Origin: Trichinella spiralis | Taxonomy: Eukaryota > Nematoda > Enoplea > Trichinellida > Trichinellidae | Assembly: GCA_000181795.3 (NCBI GenBank) | Contig: CM012955.1 | Location: 8,002,687-8,066,686 of the forward strand | Direction: 5' to 3' | Length of the DNA: 64,000 bases | Shown here: piece after piece, positions 38,300-51,500 of the stretch | Layout: every line of letters starts with the position of its first letter | Numbering within the stretch: the stretch's first letter is position 1 | Position numbers and translations under genes: made by a program | The notes under the pieces: model-generated | Database searches by the model: none | What the model saw: only the letters and a program-made list of their open reading frames with translations | What the model was told of the DNA's origin: nothing

Positions 38300-39395
38300 C
38301 TGATATATAAATCTGCTCCCACTGTTTGCAAATAAATTTGTTGCCTGTTGAAATTTATCAAGATTTGATGTTAACTTCCGCGTGTAATGTCAAAATACTG
38401 AATAATCTGTTTGAAAAATCTGGAATGTTGGAGCAACAATTCCAATTTTCAATTACAAATCTCACTAATGGTAACGTTACGTTTCAGCTCGCAATTTCAC
38501 TGAATTTTACGCATCATTTCACGCATATATGCCTTTGTCAAACATTGTACGCGTATCTCGTCACATCACAACGTTGGAAAAGGCCATTGTAATACAAAGA
38601 AAAATGCGCAACTGACAAATTGTTCACAGCTGCATCTTTTCAGCTAAACCAAAGCAAACAAATTTATTGATATATTAGGTGCAGATTGTAAACTTTCTAT
38701 TTCAGCATCTGAACGAAACCAAATTATACGTTGCTGAACACGTAAATAAAGTCAATTGTCATAATTTTTGGAGGAAAAATTATTCTCGAAAATTGTACAT
38801 TTTCATGGGATACACACTTGGTTGTTATTTCAAAAATCAGCGAAAAATTGATTTCAAAATTTGGAATTTTTTTGATAGTAATTATTTCATACTAATATAA
38901 TAAAGTGTTTTCTAGAGTTTCAAACCACAGTTTTCAGTAGTTGTGGAATAAATGGCCTCTAAAGATGGAATATAGTCTCTCTTAATACATGGGTACGGAT
39001 CGCACTTTTTTCTGCATATCTCGAGAAAGACGCAACCGGGAACCACCGGTATACGTTTGTTGTACTTTTCTTATCGTTTTCGACCGATTGATGATCATCG
39101 ATTCCATTTTGGATTCCAAAGTGTTTCCAGAAAATTGCAAAATTTCCTGAGCTATAGACTTGGTTGTGTATGTGAACATCAGAGAGCGTGCGTTTTTCGA
39201 AATTTAGAGATTTTTAGATTTCTAGACATTCACAATGAATACCGATAATGTCATGGAAAGTTCCATTGGAAACTATTTAATAGTTGTGCAATAAATAGAC
39301 TATAAATTTGTCTGCTGCCTACCTTAATGCATAGCGAATTTGCCCATCGGTAATTGTCTTCCAACGGCAACACTGACTACCAATTTCCGCACATG
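38300..39395 (+). pseudogene. Decayed tandem copies of an unidentified, possibly F-box-like, coding unit
   Basis: Frames at 38326-38592, 38679-38900 and 39057-39248 look protein-like but are interrupted. Two of them resemble one another: RKLYIFMGYTLGCYFKNQR near 38785 and RKLQNFLSYRLGCVCEHQR near 39130 share Arg-Lys-Leu, Tyr-x-Leu-Gly-Cys and Gln-Arg in register. The flanking phrase GTTGTGGAATAAATGGCCTCTA (38938) recurs in altered form near 39283 and 41287. A segment LLPVEIYQDLM at 38335 resembles the start of an F-box. Stops and frame changes suggest remnants. The family assignment is a guess. Confidence 0.3.
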
Positions 39396-39436
39396 AGACA
39401 TTTCTGTTATTGAATCTATTAGATTTCTATTAATTT

Positions 39437-39582
39437 ATCGTTTTTTTATGATCAATTGAATTGAATTTCTGAAATTATTGCCGTTAAATAATCATTAATT
39501 GCTGCAAATCAAATCGTCAGCGTTGTAAATGTTTACTTTGCGAAAAAGTAAACATATCATGGAAAACAGTCCTCGTTACCAT
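39437..39582 (+). repeat. Left arm of a perfect 146-bp inverted repeat
   Basis: By eye this segment is the exact reverse complement of 40908-41053, on the far side of the sequence gap. It contains a small hairpin-like palindrome (TGTTTACTTT...AAAGTAAACA, 39530-39554). Weaker similarity continues outward to about 39395. Confidence 0.9.
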
Positions 39583-40409
39583 CTTTCTGATTAATTAAGG
39601 TCCTGATTGATACCACATGTGTGGCTACTTGAATTTACTTTCGCTAAGTAACAACGATGCAGTGCCGATTTGCATAATTAGCATAATGTGTACTCGCCCA
39701 AAGTTGGAATTCATTACGAATGCTATGAAATTAAATGAATTCACAATTGATATTAAATTATTGGGCTCGTGCATGGTATTTGTTCGAATCTTTAGCGGAA
39801 TCCACCAGTATGTACAGTGAAGATTATTCTGAGCATCTGAGCAACTACGGCGAATTGTAAAGTGATTTGATTTTGAATGCAAACAAATGTGTGCCAATTA
39901 AAGGTAAATAAATTTTGAATAACCCGCAATCGATGTTTTTTTGAGAAATTTGATAAAGTTACCGGTATGAGCATTTGAAATTTATAGAATAAAAACAATA
40001 GGATATTGCACAGAACTAGCTTTCTAATGTGCTAATTTTTGATAATTTTTATCTCTGAATCGTAATAGTTATATAAAAATTCATTGTACAAAATTATAAT
40101 TTTTGAAAGTTACTGTTGTTTAAATGAAAATCAGGAATAATTCCTATTAAAATCGCTTCCAATTTTCGGGTGAAAATATTGATAGTTTTGATGTAAAAAT
40201 TACTGAAACGATTCCATTTGCACATTTATTTATCTTATATTTTCCATTCCTTTTTATTTCGACTCCATTAAAATCTTATTACAGTCTCACTTTTTTGAAA
40301 TATCTCAACAAATACCCAATAAGGAGGTGTCGGTATAATTTTATAATAATTGGCGAATAATTTTTTACCGATATAAATTAATTGCCTTAATTTTTGGAGA
40401 GAAAAAAAA

Positions 40410-40907
40410 NNNNNNNNNNNNNNNNNNNNNNNNNNNNNNNNNNNNNNNNNNNNNNNNNNNNNNNNNNNNNNNNNNNNNNNNNNNNNNNNNNNNNNNNNNN
40501 NNNNNNNNNNNNNNNNNNNNNNNNNNNNNNNNNNNNNNNNNNNNNNNNNNNNNNNNNNNNNNNNNNNNNNNNNNNNNNNNNNNNNNNNNNNNNNNNNNNN
40601 NNNNNNNNNNNNNNNNNNNNNNNNNNNNNNNNNNNNNNNNNNNNNNNNNNNNNNNNNNNNNNNNNNNNNNNNNNNNNNNNNNNNNNNNNNNNNNNNNNNN
40701 NNNNNNNNNNNNNNNNNNNNNNNNNNNNNNNNNNNNNNNNNNNNNNNNNNNNNNNNNNNNNNNNNNNNNNNNNNNNNNNNNNNNNNNNNNNNNNNNNNNN
40801 NNNNNNNNNNNNNNNNNNNNNNNNNNNNNNNNNNNNNNNNNNNNNNNNNNNNNNNNNNNNNNNNNNNNNNNNNNNNNNNNNNNNNNNNNNNNNNNNNNNN
40901 NNNNNNN
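40410..40907. other. Assembly gap (N run)
   Basis: 498 undetermined bases. The right edge starts exactly at the inner end of the right inverted-repeat arm, so the missing sequence may contain more of the repeat or of its loop. Confidence 0.99.
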
Positions 40908-41053
40908 ATGGTAACGAGGACTGTTTTCCATGATATGTTTACTTTTTCGCAAAGTAAACATTTACAACGCTGACGATTTGATTTGCAGCAATTAATGATT
41001 ATTTAACGGCAATAATTTCAGAAATTCAATTCAATTGATCATAAAAAAACGAT
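40908..41053 (-). repeat. Right arm of the 146-bp inverted repeat
   Basis: Reverse complement of 39437-39582. Immediately outside it, 41084-41140 repeats the outer end of the arm in diverged form after a roughly 30-bp insertion. This suggests a partial duplication of the arm end. Confidence 0.9.
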
Positions 41054-44000
41054 ATAAATAGATCAATCAAACGATCAATAGATCATAAAAAGACGATAAA
41101 TTAGTAGAAATCTGATAGATTGGATAACAAAAATGTTTTTCGAAAATTTCGGAATTTCGTGTTCATATATAGTCTTTGCTGTTTTGCGAAAGTTGGCGAA
41201 AAGCTTCAAAATTTCTTTTTCTAATAGGATCACACTCGCATTGATTAATGATAATGTTATGCAGAATTTCATCAGAAACTGCCATGTGGATGTGGAATAT
41301 ATGGCCTCTAAAAGGTTGGCACATTGCCCATGCGAATGCATAATAAATTTGCGAACCTGGAACTTTCTTTTTGCTCAACTATGAGTTGTGATTTTTAGTA
41401 AATGAAACGGTTTTGCATTTTGAGAATGTATTTGTTGGAGCTGCAGCCATTTGTGTAATATAAGTCCTTTTTCTGAATGTGATCCTGATTTGCAAATTGT
41501 CGTTGCCAACTTTTCATATTTCAGTGGGCGTAATCTCATTGTGTAGGGTATTCACAGATGAGGAAATTCGGATTGCTTCAGTTGTAATAAATTCATTTTT
41601 GGTGCAGATGTTGGCATTGGCAATTATCGCAACTTTATTATTGAGTACTGATTTTGCTGGGTTTGTTCACTTAGAAAGTTTTGGGCATATTATTCTGAAT
41701 GCAATATATCAAATTTGCGTGGAAAGTTTGTTTTTGTGACTATTGAATTTTCTATGAGGTGACAAATGTGTTTTAACTGTGATCACATAAATGCCTGATT
41801 ATCTGAACCGTTTATCGTTATACAATGTGAATTTGTTTTTAAGCAATTGCAACAATACCATATTAGCCGACTAATCAACACCACAGATTTTAATTGGTAT
41901 CCTTAATCTTCATATTTTAAAGATTCTATTTCACAGTGTTCATCATGTTGCATAATTTCACTGTTTTTGCATTTTGAATATTCGTTGCATTTTAATTTCA
42001 TTTGAAAACACAAAATTCAGCTTGAATACTAAAATATGTGTGTATGTTGTCTTTTTCACTTAAAAAAGTTCCATTCACAGATTTAATAGAGTCAGTTATT
42101 CAAGGTTAAACGAATATTTCAATTTCTGTCAAGTAATGTAGGTGTATTATCCACTGTCTGTATCATGTCTTGGTTGCTTGTATGAGCTCTTTTTCAATTA
42201 TTTGCAATCTGACCTTGTACTAACTTATTTTCTATCAATACTAACGGGTAAGACTGTAAAGGAAGATTTCTCATGCTATATAAGTCAAGGAAATGTATAA
42301 GGTTTACACTTCAAGTAAGGATGCGAACTTTTTTTCTAAATCTACAATTAAAATTAAAATTAACTTGTATTTATAAACAACAAAAGTATAAACGAGTAAT
42401 TATAAAAAGCCCGTGTTTGTTACAATTCTTTGTAACTTTATGAATTAACTGTAATAACTGATACGATTTTGATTATTTTATTTTCCAATTTTTGGATCAT
42501 ATTAACAACGGAAAGCGCTTCTCAAGTATTATAGCTTCAAAAGGTAAAACAATTTTATAAAACGTCGTTTGAATGCTTTTTCAATTTTGTTAAAGCACTT
42601 TATTGGACTTTTTTGCCCTTAGATCAAGAAAATGATTACTTGAACAACAGGCTTATCTTGTCCGGTTAAGAGTCACAAAACAGCTAACTGTTGCTTAAAT
42701 CTGGAGAAAAACAACCCACCAAATAAATAAATATAAATATATTTGTTGCATTTACTTTCCCTGGCCAGACAATATATGCGCAGTAGCTTTTGCAACAGTT
42801 CAATGAATTAATATGCAAAGCATTCGATTATTGTCACGTTACATATTAAATAAATGGAGGATGCATTCAACTGAGCATTAAGTGTACTTTTAATTTAGGT
42901 TATCATTAAATTTTGAAAAAAAATCCACTACAATCTCATATATGTCATTTTTAAAATCTAAAAGTAGAAAAATTAAACTTATTATTATCAGCGTATGATG
43001 TTAACCAAGACAGTAAAATGCTAGTTTTTTGTTATTCTTCATTATTTTATATATTTATGCATCGATATACTTTTACATTGTACATTTTTACGTGAACGGA
43101 AAAAAGTTTTGCTGTTGTTCAGAATTTTATATTAAATTAGCAAAAATAAAGTTTCCGTTTCTCTTTCACGCTATTGAAAGTAAATTTTAACGGAAGTGAT
43201 CCTTTGAAAACCGACTTTTCGCTATTGTGTATTCATGATTGAAAAACAGCACATCGAATATTTATTAAATTCTAAGAATGACTGCATTTTATAATGAATT
43301 GGATTGTGCCATCATAAAAAATCATAAATTAAATACAATAAAATAGCAAAATGTAACAATAAATGCTGCATCACAGTAGATGCTGTTGTCTGAAGCAGCT
43401 GGCAACTACACATTGCTGTTGATGACCGGTCATCATTTTTGGCATTGTTTGGCATCTATATTTCAGAAAGATTTGACCAATGTAATAGTAAGCTCTAGCA
43501 TGGTTAAAATGACAGTCTGAAATATTTTGTGAAGAAGTTCCAGACATGGTCCGAACTCCTATAATGCCCGCCTGCCCGAAAAAGGACCGGTTGAATACAA
43601 AGGTAACAATTTTGATAGAAAAATCAGGTTAGGTCAAGCACAATAGAAGCCTATAGAGTTAGACGTTCTCAGGCTGCTTCGAGACTGGCCGCAATCATTG
43701 ATCACTGGCTGCTGTTCACATAGCTCAGGAGGAGGTCGACTGACGTCTGTTTTCAACCAACAGCTTCAGTCAAGTACTGTTGTTCACTTAATCTCAGTTT
43801 TGACAAAACCTTATTTATCATCGACAAAATTATTCGTAAGTAATATTTACTGTTTGCAACGTTGATTGCTATGCTTTTCATTTCGTTTGATGGAAATGTA
43901 CTTTTCAGCTTACATTTAATCTTGCACCTGCAATCATGCATGCTTGAATGATGTATTTTTTTATGCAACCAAGTATATTTAAATTTCTCAATGCAAAATT

Positions 44001-45593
44001 ACTCATGAGGATTGCAGCTGAACTATGCTGAAATTTAGGCTTATTTTACACAAAGCAGGAAATTTGCTTTATTTAAAGCCGGTTGTATTTTTGTTTGCTC
44101 ATTACTTGAACGCAAATTTTCAACAACTTTCTCAAAATAAGAGTTAAAAAAAACAACAAACCATATTATTAACGCATTTAAAATCTGTATGGCATGTTAA
44201 AACATTTCTTTTAAAAGTATAATTGCACGAGTTGATAATTTAGCTAATACAAAAAGCAATCATGCAATTTATGAATTGAATAACGTTAACTTCAACAATT
44301 TTACTTTTATTTCTATTTAATGTTAAAAATTTTAAACAGATAATCTACTCAATTTGTATAGAAGTGAATATTTCAATTCACAATGGATCCAATTCTATTT
44401 ATTTACAGTAATTTAAAAAACTACAGTTTAACACAGTTTAAAGTTAATCTGTATTCATTTTTCGTCATCAAATGTACGCATTTCAAGAAAGATCAACTGA
44501 TGTAACTAACATATTTTGCTCTGTAAACGTTAAAGGCAAAATTGAACAAACATACCTTCTTTTGCGTTATTGACTAATGACGTCAATGAAATAATTTTGA
44601 AAATTGTTTTCGAATAAAATGCTTCAATGCAAGCGTCGTCGATTCACTAGTCTGAGGATGCATTTTCTTTGGAACGATCAATTTCAACCAACAGGCCGTC
44701 CACTTTTCTTTGATAATGGAACAACTCATGAATTGAAATCATGGTGATCAATTATCTGATTTTTGCGATAAGTTTAGTCGATGCATTCTTTAGCCATCTC
44801 TCGCTGAGCGACAAATGATTGAAAGCAGCTTGTCTCTTGCTATTGTCATTGTCAAGCAGGCATTTGAAATCATCTCTGCAGCAATCGCTTTTTGAATATT
44901 CTTTCTCCAAAAATTTCTCACATTTTTTATTATAAAAATAAACGCCTTCATCAATTTTTTGCTGAACCAAAAAATTTGCTGTTCAATTTGTAAAACAATA
45001 TTTCTACAGTAAAAGTTTTGTCAAGTTTAATTTTTGTAATTGCATTAATTTTACTTTTGCAATAATTTTATACAGATACAAAAATATGACATTTAAAGTA
45101 ATTTCTATAGCATAATTTATTTATGATGATAAATGTTTTTATTAAAATTCAAAGTTTGCAATTTTTCATTTCAATAATTTGAAATAATGAAAGTATTACT
45201 TGCTAATGCACAACTGACATGCTTTACGTCCACTACAAATTTTGAAATTTATTACTGATAAAATTTTAAAATTTCAAAATGAATACTAATGCTATAAAGA
45301 AGATACAACATCAAAAGACGATGTAATGTTAAAATAATTTATTAAGTTTTTCACAGTAGATATATGGAACTCTGCTGATCCATTGTCTAATACACATGAT
45401 TAATAAATACAATATTATACATATTATATAGTCATGATATCAATTTCATTCATATTACATAAGTGGTTTAGGTGCACTGCAGAATTTTCCAACGATCAAT
45501 ATTAAATATTGGCCAAAAGTTACTGCTCACTTGAGGCGTCAGTCATTTGTGTAGCAAAGCGGAAATATTTACATGTACTGGTCATAGCAGGAC
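41054..45593. other. Intergenic / 5' region of the RapGAP gene
   Basis: Mostly AT-rich. 41133-41740 has interrupted protein-like frames related to the decayed units at 38.3-39.4 kb. About 43370-43760 is GC-richer and contains the candidate first exon at 43546. No other gene is supported. Confidence 0.4.
43546..43602 (+). CDS. Possible upstream first exon of the RapGAP gene
   Basis: ATG plus 18 codons (MVRTPIMPACPKKDRLNTK) ending at AAG/GTAACA, phase 0, in a GC-richer patch. Phase 0 would fit direct splicing to the GoLoco exon (57766), making a form without the LIM finger. There is no homology support, so this is a hypothesis. Confidence 0.25.
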
Positions 45594-48500
45594 ATGCCAG
45601 TGACCAACACTACTTTAAACTATCAAAAGCTGAGTTCACATGAGTGGCAGTTAAGCTGCTTGTCTCCGTCATCGAAAAGACGGCTGAAAACAAAAAAGCA
45701 AACGGAACAACTGTTTGAAGTAAATGAAAGCGACCAGCGCTATTTGGTGACAAATAATCAGAGTTTGCTTGATCGGCACCGCTTTGAGCATCAGTTATGC
45801 AACATACCTTGCTCACCACAACCGTCATCTTTACTTGCACAAAACATCAAACAAAGATTCATGAAGAATAAAATCTCAAGTGCTTTACGACTGAAAGCCC
45901 AGAAGACTGCGCGCATGGACGAGACAAGTGTTGATCAGCTAGTCAATACCTCAAAATTATCGTGCAAAGTTTTTTCTGAAGAAGAACTGTGCTGCGAATG
46001 TGGATTCTCCATTGCATATGATCGAATTTGTGTACAAAAAAGGCTCTACCATAGAGGCTGTTTTAAGTGTTCCAAGTAAGCTATGCATAATACAAAAACA
46101 AATGTTCACTTTATACGCTGCTCAGTTTAAACTTTAAAGCACAGTCCACTTTTGAAACAAACATCAATGTTACTTAGAAAAAATTTTAAAATGTGCGTCG
46201 AAATTAACAATTAGAAAGCAGATCCAGTTTGTTTTACATATTCGTTCAATGAATCACTTTATAATTTGATTTTAATATTATTATAAAAAAAGTAATTTCA
46301 GTGTTACAACTGTTGAATAATAACGTTGTACATTAAAAAGTAATAATAAAAGGATAAAAAAAATTAAAAGATAATAAAATGAAAGTATCTAAACTTTTGC
46401 GTGTAATGAATTAGCAAACGGAAAATTTAAACTTTTGCAATTACAAATGAACAAGGTTCTGAAGTTAATCTTAATATGACTTCACACATTGCTGCAAATT
46501 TATTTATTATTCCATATTCATGGTAATCTTACTGTTTTCCTATTATTAATTTACCACTGATCATCGTTTTTTAAAGTTGTGCTGAAAATGAGCAGAATCT
46601 TTATTTTACTTGAAACGCATCCTGAAAATAATGAAAAATGAGTTATGTGTTGTTTCCTTCATAAGCAGCATCAACATTTATTCCATTCTACTTTTTTTCT
46701 CAACTGCAGAGCAATAAAATGCATCATAATATACTGAAAATTGACATGACAAAGCATGATTAATTTTTAATTGTAAAAGTTTTGCTGCTATGGCAACTGC
46801 TATTAATCATATTAAATGTGCTACTGGAATGAAGTATTTTTGCCTTTGAAATTATCATCAAATAATGATTATTATGTTAAATAATTTACTATTGAAAATT
46901 TGCATGCAAACGCTGCATTCTTTAAATAACATAATTATATGCTGCATTAAGTATTGTGATTTCTTTTCTGAAATTCTTATTATACAAATTTGTGCATAAC
47001 TGACCTTCTGAATGGAAAAAACATTTTATTTGTTTCTAATAGTGTAGCAAATTTTAAAAGTAGTTTTCATAAATAAGAAAATCATGTAGATGTACTAAAT
47101 TGTAATTCATAAAAAGAATTACATTAAAACTTGAAATACATTTAATGATAAAAAACTGTTCAAAGATAGCAAAGTCAAAAATTTTCAACATTCTACCAAC
47201 ATATTTCTAAGAATGAAATTTGCCACACTGCTTCTACTTTTCACGTAAAAATTTTCACCTTTAAAATCTCCAATATAAGATTCATTTAATATATTTTTTG
47301 CCAAAATATCTTAAAATTTTTGTCATATTCATTTCGTCTTTTCTGCTATTAATTATTTTTCTACCTGAACAGCATCAAAAAACACTCATATTATGTTACT
47401 TGCATTTGCTTACAGTGCCCAGCAGCTTGAAATACGCTGATACTTTGGCACAAATATTTCAGGGAATGCTGCTTGGGGAAAGTTTTCGTCAAATCAAGTT
47501 AATTTAATTTCCTGTTTTTGAAAAGCATATTTAAATATAATTGACAATTTTAAAATTAAAAATATGAATTTTCTTCGTTTGATTAAATGTAACTTTTGCC
47601 ATTAGTAAGCAATATTTGGTATAGGTTTAGTAGCTATCGCGTAGAAAAGAAAAATATATGAAAAGTTAGTTATAAGAGCAGCAGCGGTTGTGAAACACCA
47701 TGCCTGCTTTATGTACTCTAAAAATAGTCATATTTTAAAGTAGGACTTTTCAGCACTGATGCTACATACTTAATTCGCTTGATAGGCTATTGAACGTCAA
47801 GCAGCCGCACCTGCAAATTACATCAACTGGTTTTTGCAGGCGATTCTGATTTGGACTTGTTGTAAAAGTTATCAGGTTCGGTATGCAAAAGCTGACCAAT
47901 TCTTGCTACGCGTCCTCAGAAAAGCAGGCCTCTAGTTTTGTAGGATTCAAGTGGAGTAATACTGTTGCGCGTGGTGAGGTAGTGTCGTTGACATTGGGTA
48001 TCACTGGCAAAGAATTACAATTTTTAGCACGCATGTCCGGTAGTCACTAAACCTATCCTGAACAACTGCCCTTTATCGTCAAATACGGTCACACTGTCCA
48101 TAACGTGCCGGGCCGTGGTCAACAGTCTAACAAGCACCACTTCAACCATTGTTTGCCTGTCGACTCTTTGCATAAAAATTAATATCCACTGCTGCTGTTA
48201 TGCTTTAAATGTGCCGCCACTATTATGTCAATAAAGCACATATTGATAAATTAGCACTGGGGCACTTAAATTGAAGTCCTGACAGTCAAATGGAACTTGT
48301 TAAGCACTCGATTAATCGATCGAAAACTGAAATTATTTACTCAATTTTGTCACATTTCTATGCTATTTTTGGAAACTACATGGAGTGGGTATGGTCTTGG
48401 ACTGACTACGCCTTTGAAAATATTTGTGGATGCAGTTCTAAAAATGCATATTGTTTTGACAACACTGGGGATGCTGTGCTGCAGTAAGTGCTACATAACT

Positions 48501-51500
48501 TCATATCATTTTCTTTATTGTGAACAGCATTATTATTTAAAGAGTTTTTTGTTCATCACAATCATTTTAAGCTGTTCACTTCTGCTCCATACTAGAATGT
48601 TATAATATTACACAATGAAATTAAAAAAATTTGTTTTTAAAAGATATTTTTAAAAGCTATTTTCTGGCATTGATTTCATAGACAGCATTATACCTTTAAC
48701 ATGTTAAATGTTGCAAAAATAATTGTAAAATGATTAAACGCATACTAATTTCTAATAATTTCTCTGTTATCTTTGTGAAAACAATTTTGTATAGTGAATT
48801 GTTATTTAAAGTGTCACAAAAGGAAAGCAATGTAAATGTTAGCAAAATAATACACCTACCTGTTACTAAAATAGTACAGATATAGTTGTGCTTCAACAAA
48901 GGTGACAATATATATATGTATGCAACAGCATTTTTATACAAAATAGCATGCATTTCAATTGTGATAACAATATGCATGTACAAGGATGAGATCTATTCCT
49001 TCTTCCATTGTTATCTGTTTAATGGCAAACGCAAACATTCACCATATTAAATAAAAAAATAACCGTTTTATTTTCTTCATACAAGAAAACTCCATTTAGT
49101 ATGCCAGACAAGCATTATAAATATAAGTATATAAAAAGCATTATTTGTTTTCTTTAATAAAACTGAGTATAAAATATCAAACATTAGGAATATATAAATT
49201 TGAGAACTCCACATGTGTAGAATTTGCATTAAAACTTTCAGTTACATTTTAAAATTTTAATTAGGATTTTGAATTATTATTTTTATAGAATCATCTCAGT
49301 GTAGTTAACAAAAGTGTACTCAAGCTTTTCAGTTCAACTTGTGCATGTTCAAGCACTGTACTCATCTTTAGTACAGCTATTACCAAATTTTATTTGTAAT
49401 GTTCAAAAATGTTCGGCATAAATTGCAAATTGTTGATCTCGACATGAGGTGAATTGGAGAAACCTGTCAGTGAGGAACAAATAATTAGCTTATCATAAGC
49501 TTCACAACACAAATGAAAGAGGTACCAGCTTGTACAAGCTGCAATTGTATGATTACAATTTATTCCAGTATTTTTTTATATTTCAACTTAATGCATAGGA
49601 TATTTAAATTATAATTAATATTGCAAAACTTGATTTTCATTTTATTAGCAGAGATTCTACTCAGACCGTGTCGACTGGCCAGACATGCTTTTCTAACTGA
49701 ATTCAGTTCAGTTAATTAACAATAAAATGAGTTTTTAAAGCGCTAAAGGACATTATGCTTTCAAATTCAATGTTACTTGTTTAAAGGAAATAAATATTGT
49801 TTCCAAGTGACTTTGTGAGTGTCAACGAATAAGAATGAACGGAATGTCTGAAGCTTGTTTATTTATTTAGTATAAGCAAACAGGACTGAGCTACTTTTAT
49901 TTATTCATGCATAGTTTGAAGCATCTTGATGGAGCTACATTTAATTTTGTTTTTGTCCTAAATCAACGGTTATAGGAATGGATGCTCAAAATTTTTCACA
50001 CAAAATTGAAGCACCAGTTAATTATCCAGCTTATAAGATTTTCGTGAAATTAGATTATTATCACCATTTTCATTAATTTTTTCATAAAAATTGATGTTAT
50101 TAATGGAATTCATTCATTTATTTTACGTTTTGAAAAATTCAATCCGTACATCATTATTTATCTGATATATTGTAAATCGTTTCAATAAATAAATATGAAT
50201 ATAATGGTTTTTTAATTACCGAATTCTTTTCCCCAAAAAATACATAAAAAGTACAACATAGTCAGTGATTGCAGATCAGATGCAGTTTGATAATTATTGT
50301 TAAAATATGATTTCTAAAATATTATTAAAACAGTTATTATTGAAATATTCAGCCAATGTTGTTAAAAATCAATAATAATTTCAAAATTCTTTAAAACTGT
50401 AATTGCATATGCACTGTTATTGCGTTATGAATGCAGTTTATAAGTAATTTTATATTTGGTCTTGCTTATTTGAATTCTATTTCAGATGCGATACCAGTTT
50501 GACTCTGAAAAGCTATCGGTAAGATTTATACTATTATTAGTTCATCTTTGTTGGATTTTTCAGTTTGGGAATAAAGCATATTTATGATCTGGCATAAACC
50601 GTAAAAACGAGAAATATTAATAATTTTTACACATTTATGTTCCTGATAAAAAGCACTGGAAAAAATATAAGAACATAATTGGCGTGCATATTAATATTTC
50701 AGTTTTACATGACATATGTGCAGTTTCAAAAATGAAAAATGCTCATGCAGAAGATCACCAGCTTTTGTACGCAGAAGGCAGAGTAGATTTATTTTAACAG
50801 GTCTGGCAGTTAATAATTATTTTAGCAATTTATAATACACGCGACTTTTTTATTTTTCTCAAAAACTTCGTATTAACTGAGAAAAATGTTATTATCTTAA
50901 AATTCTGCATGAGTAATAATATATCATGATGGATCTCTCTTTTCTCGTGCATTGTGGATGACGCATGCAAAGTCATGTTTATTGATAATGAGTGATAATT
51001 TAGTTTGGGTCATTCTGTTGAATAACACTGGTCGACAAAGTTGAAAAATGGCTATCAGAAAAGCAATTGAAAATTTTTTTTGCTTGAAATTAACAAAATA
51101 GGAACTAGCTCGTTTTTTAGCCGTTGCTTATTATTAAATATAAAAGCCAGCGATTTGCAAGTAATTCATAGTCACTCTCAAAAGCATATGCTCTCTCATA
51201 AGCAAACGTGAACAACTACAGCTTCCGTTCAAAAAGTATTTGTCCCTGAACGACGCTTAACTTGTTGTCCTGGCTGCCATTGACCCGCCTATTCAAGGTT
51301 GACTGGTAATGCTTATTATGTTGAATTGTAGCTATCTTTGTTATAGCGTTGCAGCCGTTCGTGTGTCTCTTGTTAAATCATAATCAGTCTTCTTCATAAT
51401 CGTGTAAAAAGTAATACTCATGTAAGAACTGTGGATTATTGTTTTAGTTTACATATGGCCTCAGAACTGCAGTAGTGTTGAATATGTGTAATTAAATGTT

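Noticed and set aside
39530-39554. Small hairpin TGTTTACTTT...AAAGTAAACA as a terminator or RNA gene
   Set aside because: It is part of the 146-bp inverted-repeat arm and has no other RNA-gene feature.
40365-40961. Long frames across the N run on both strands
   Set aside because: Artefacts of reading through undetermined bases.
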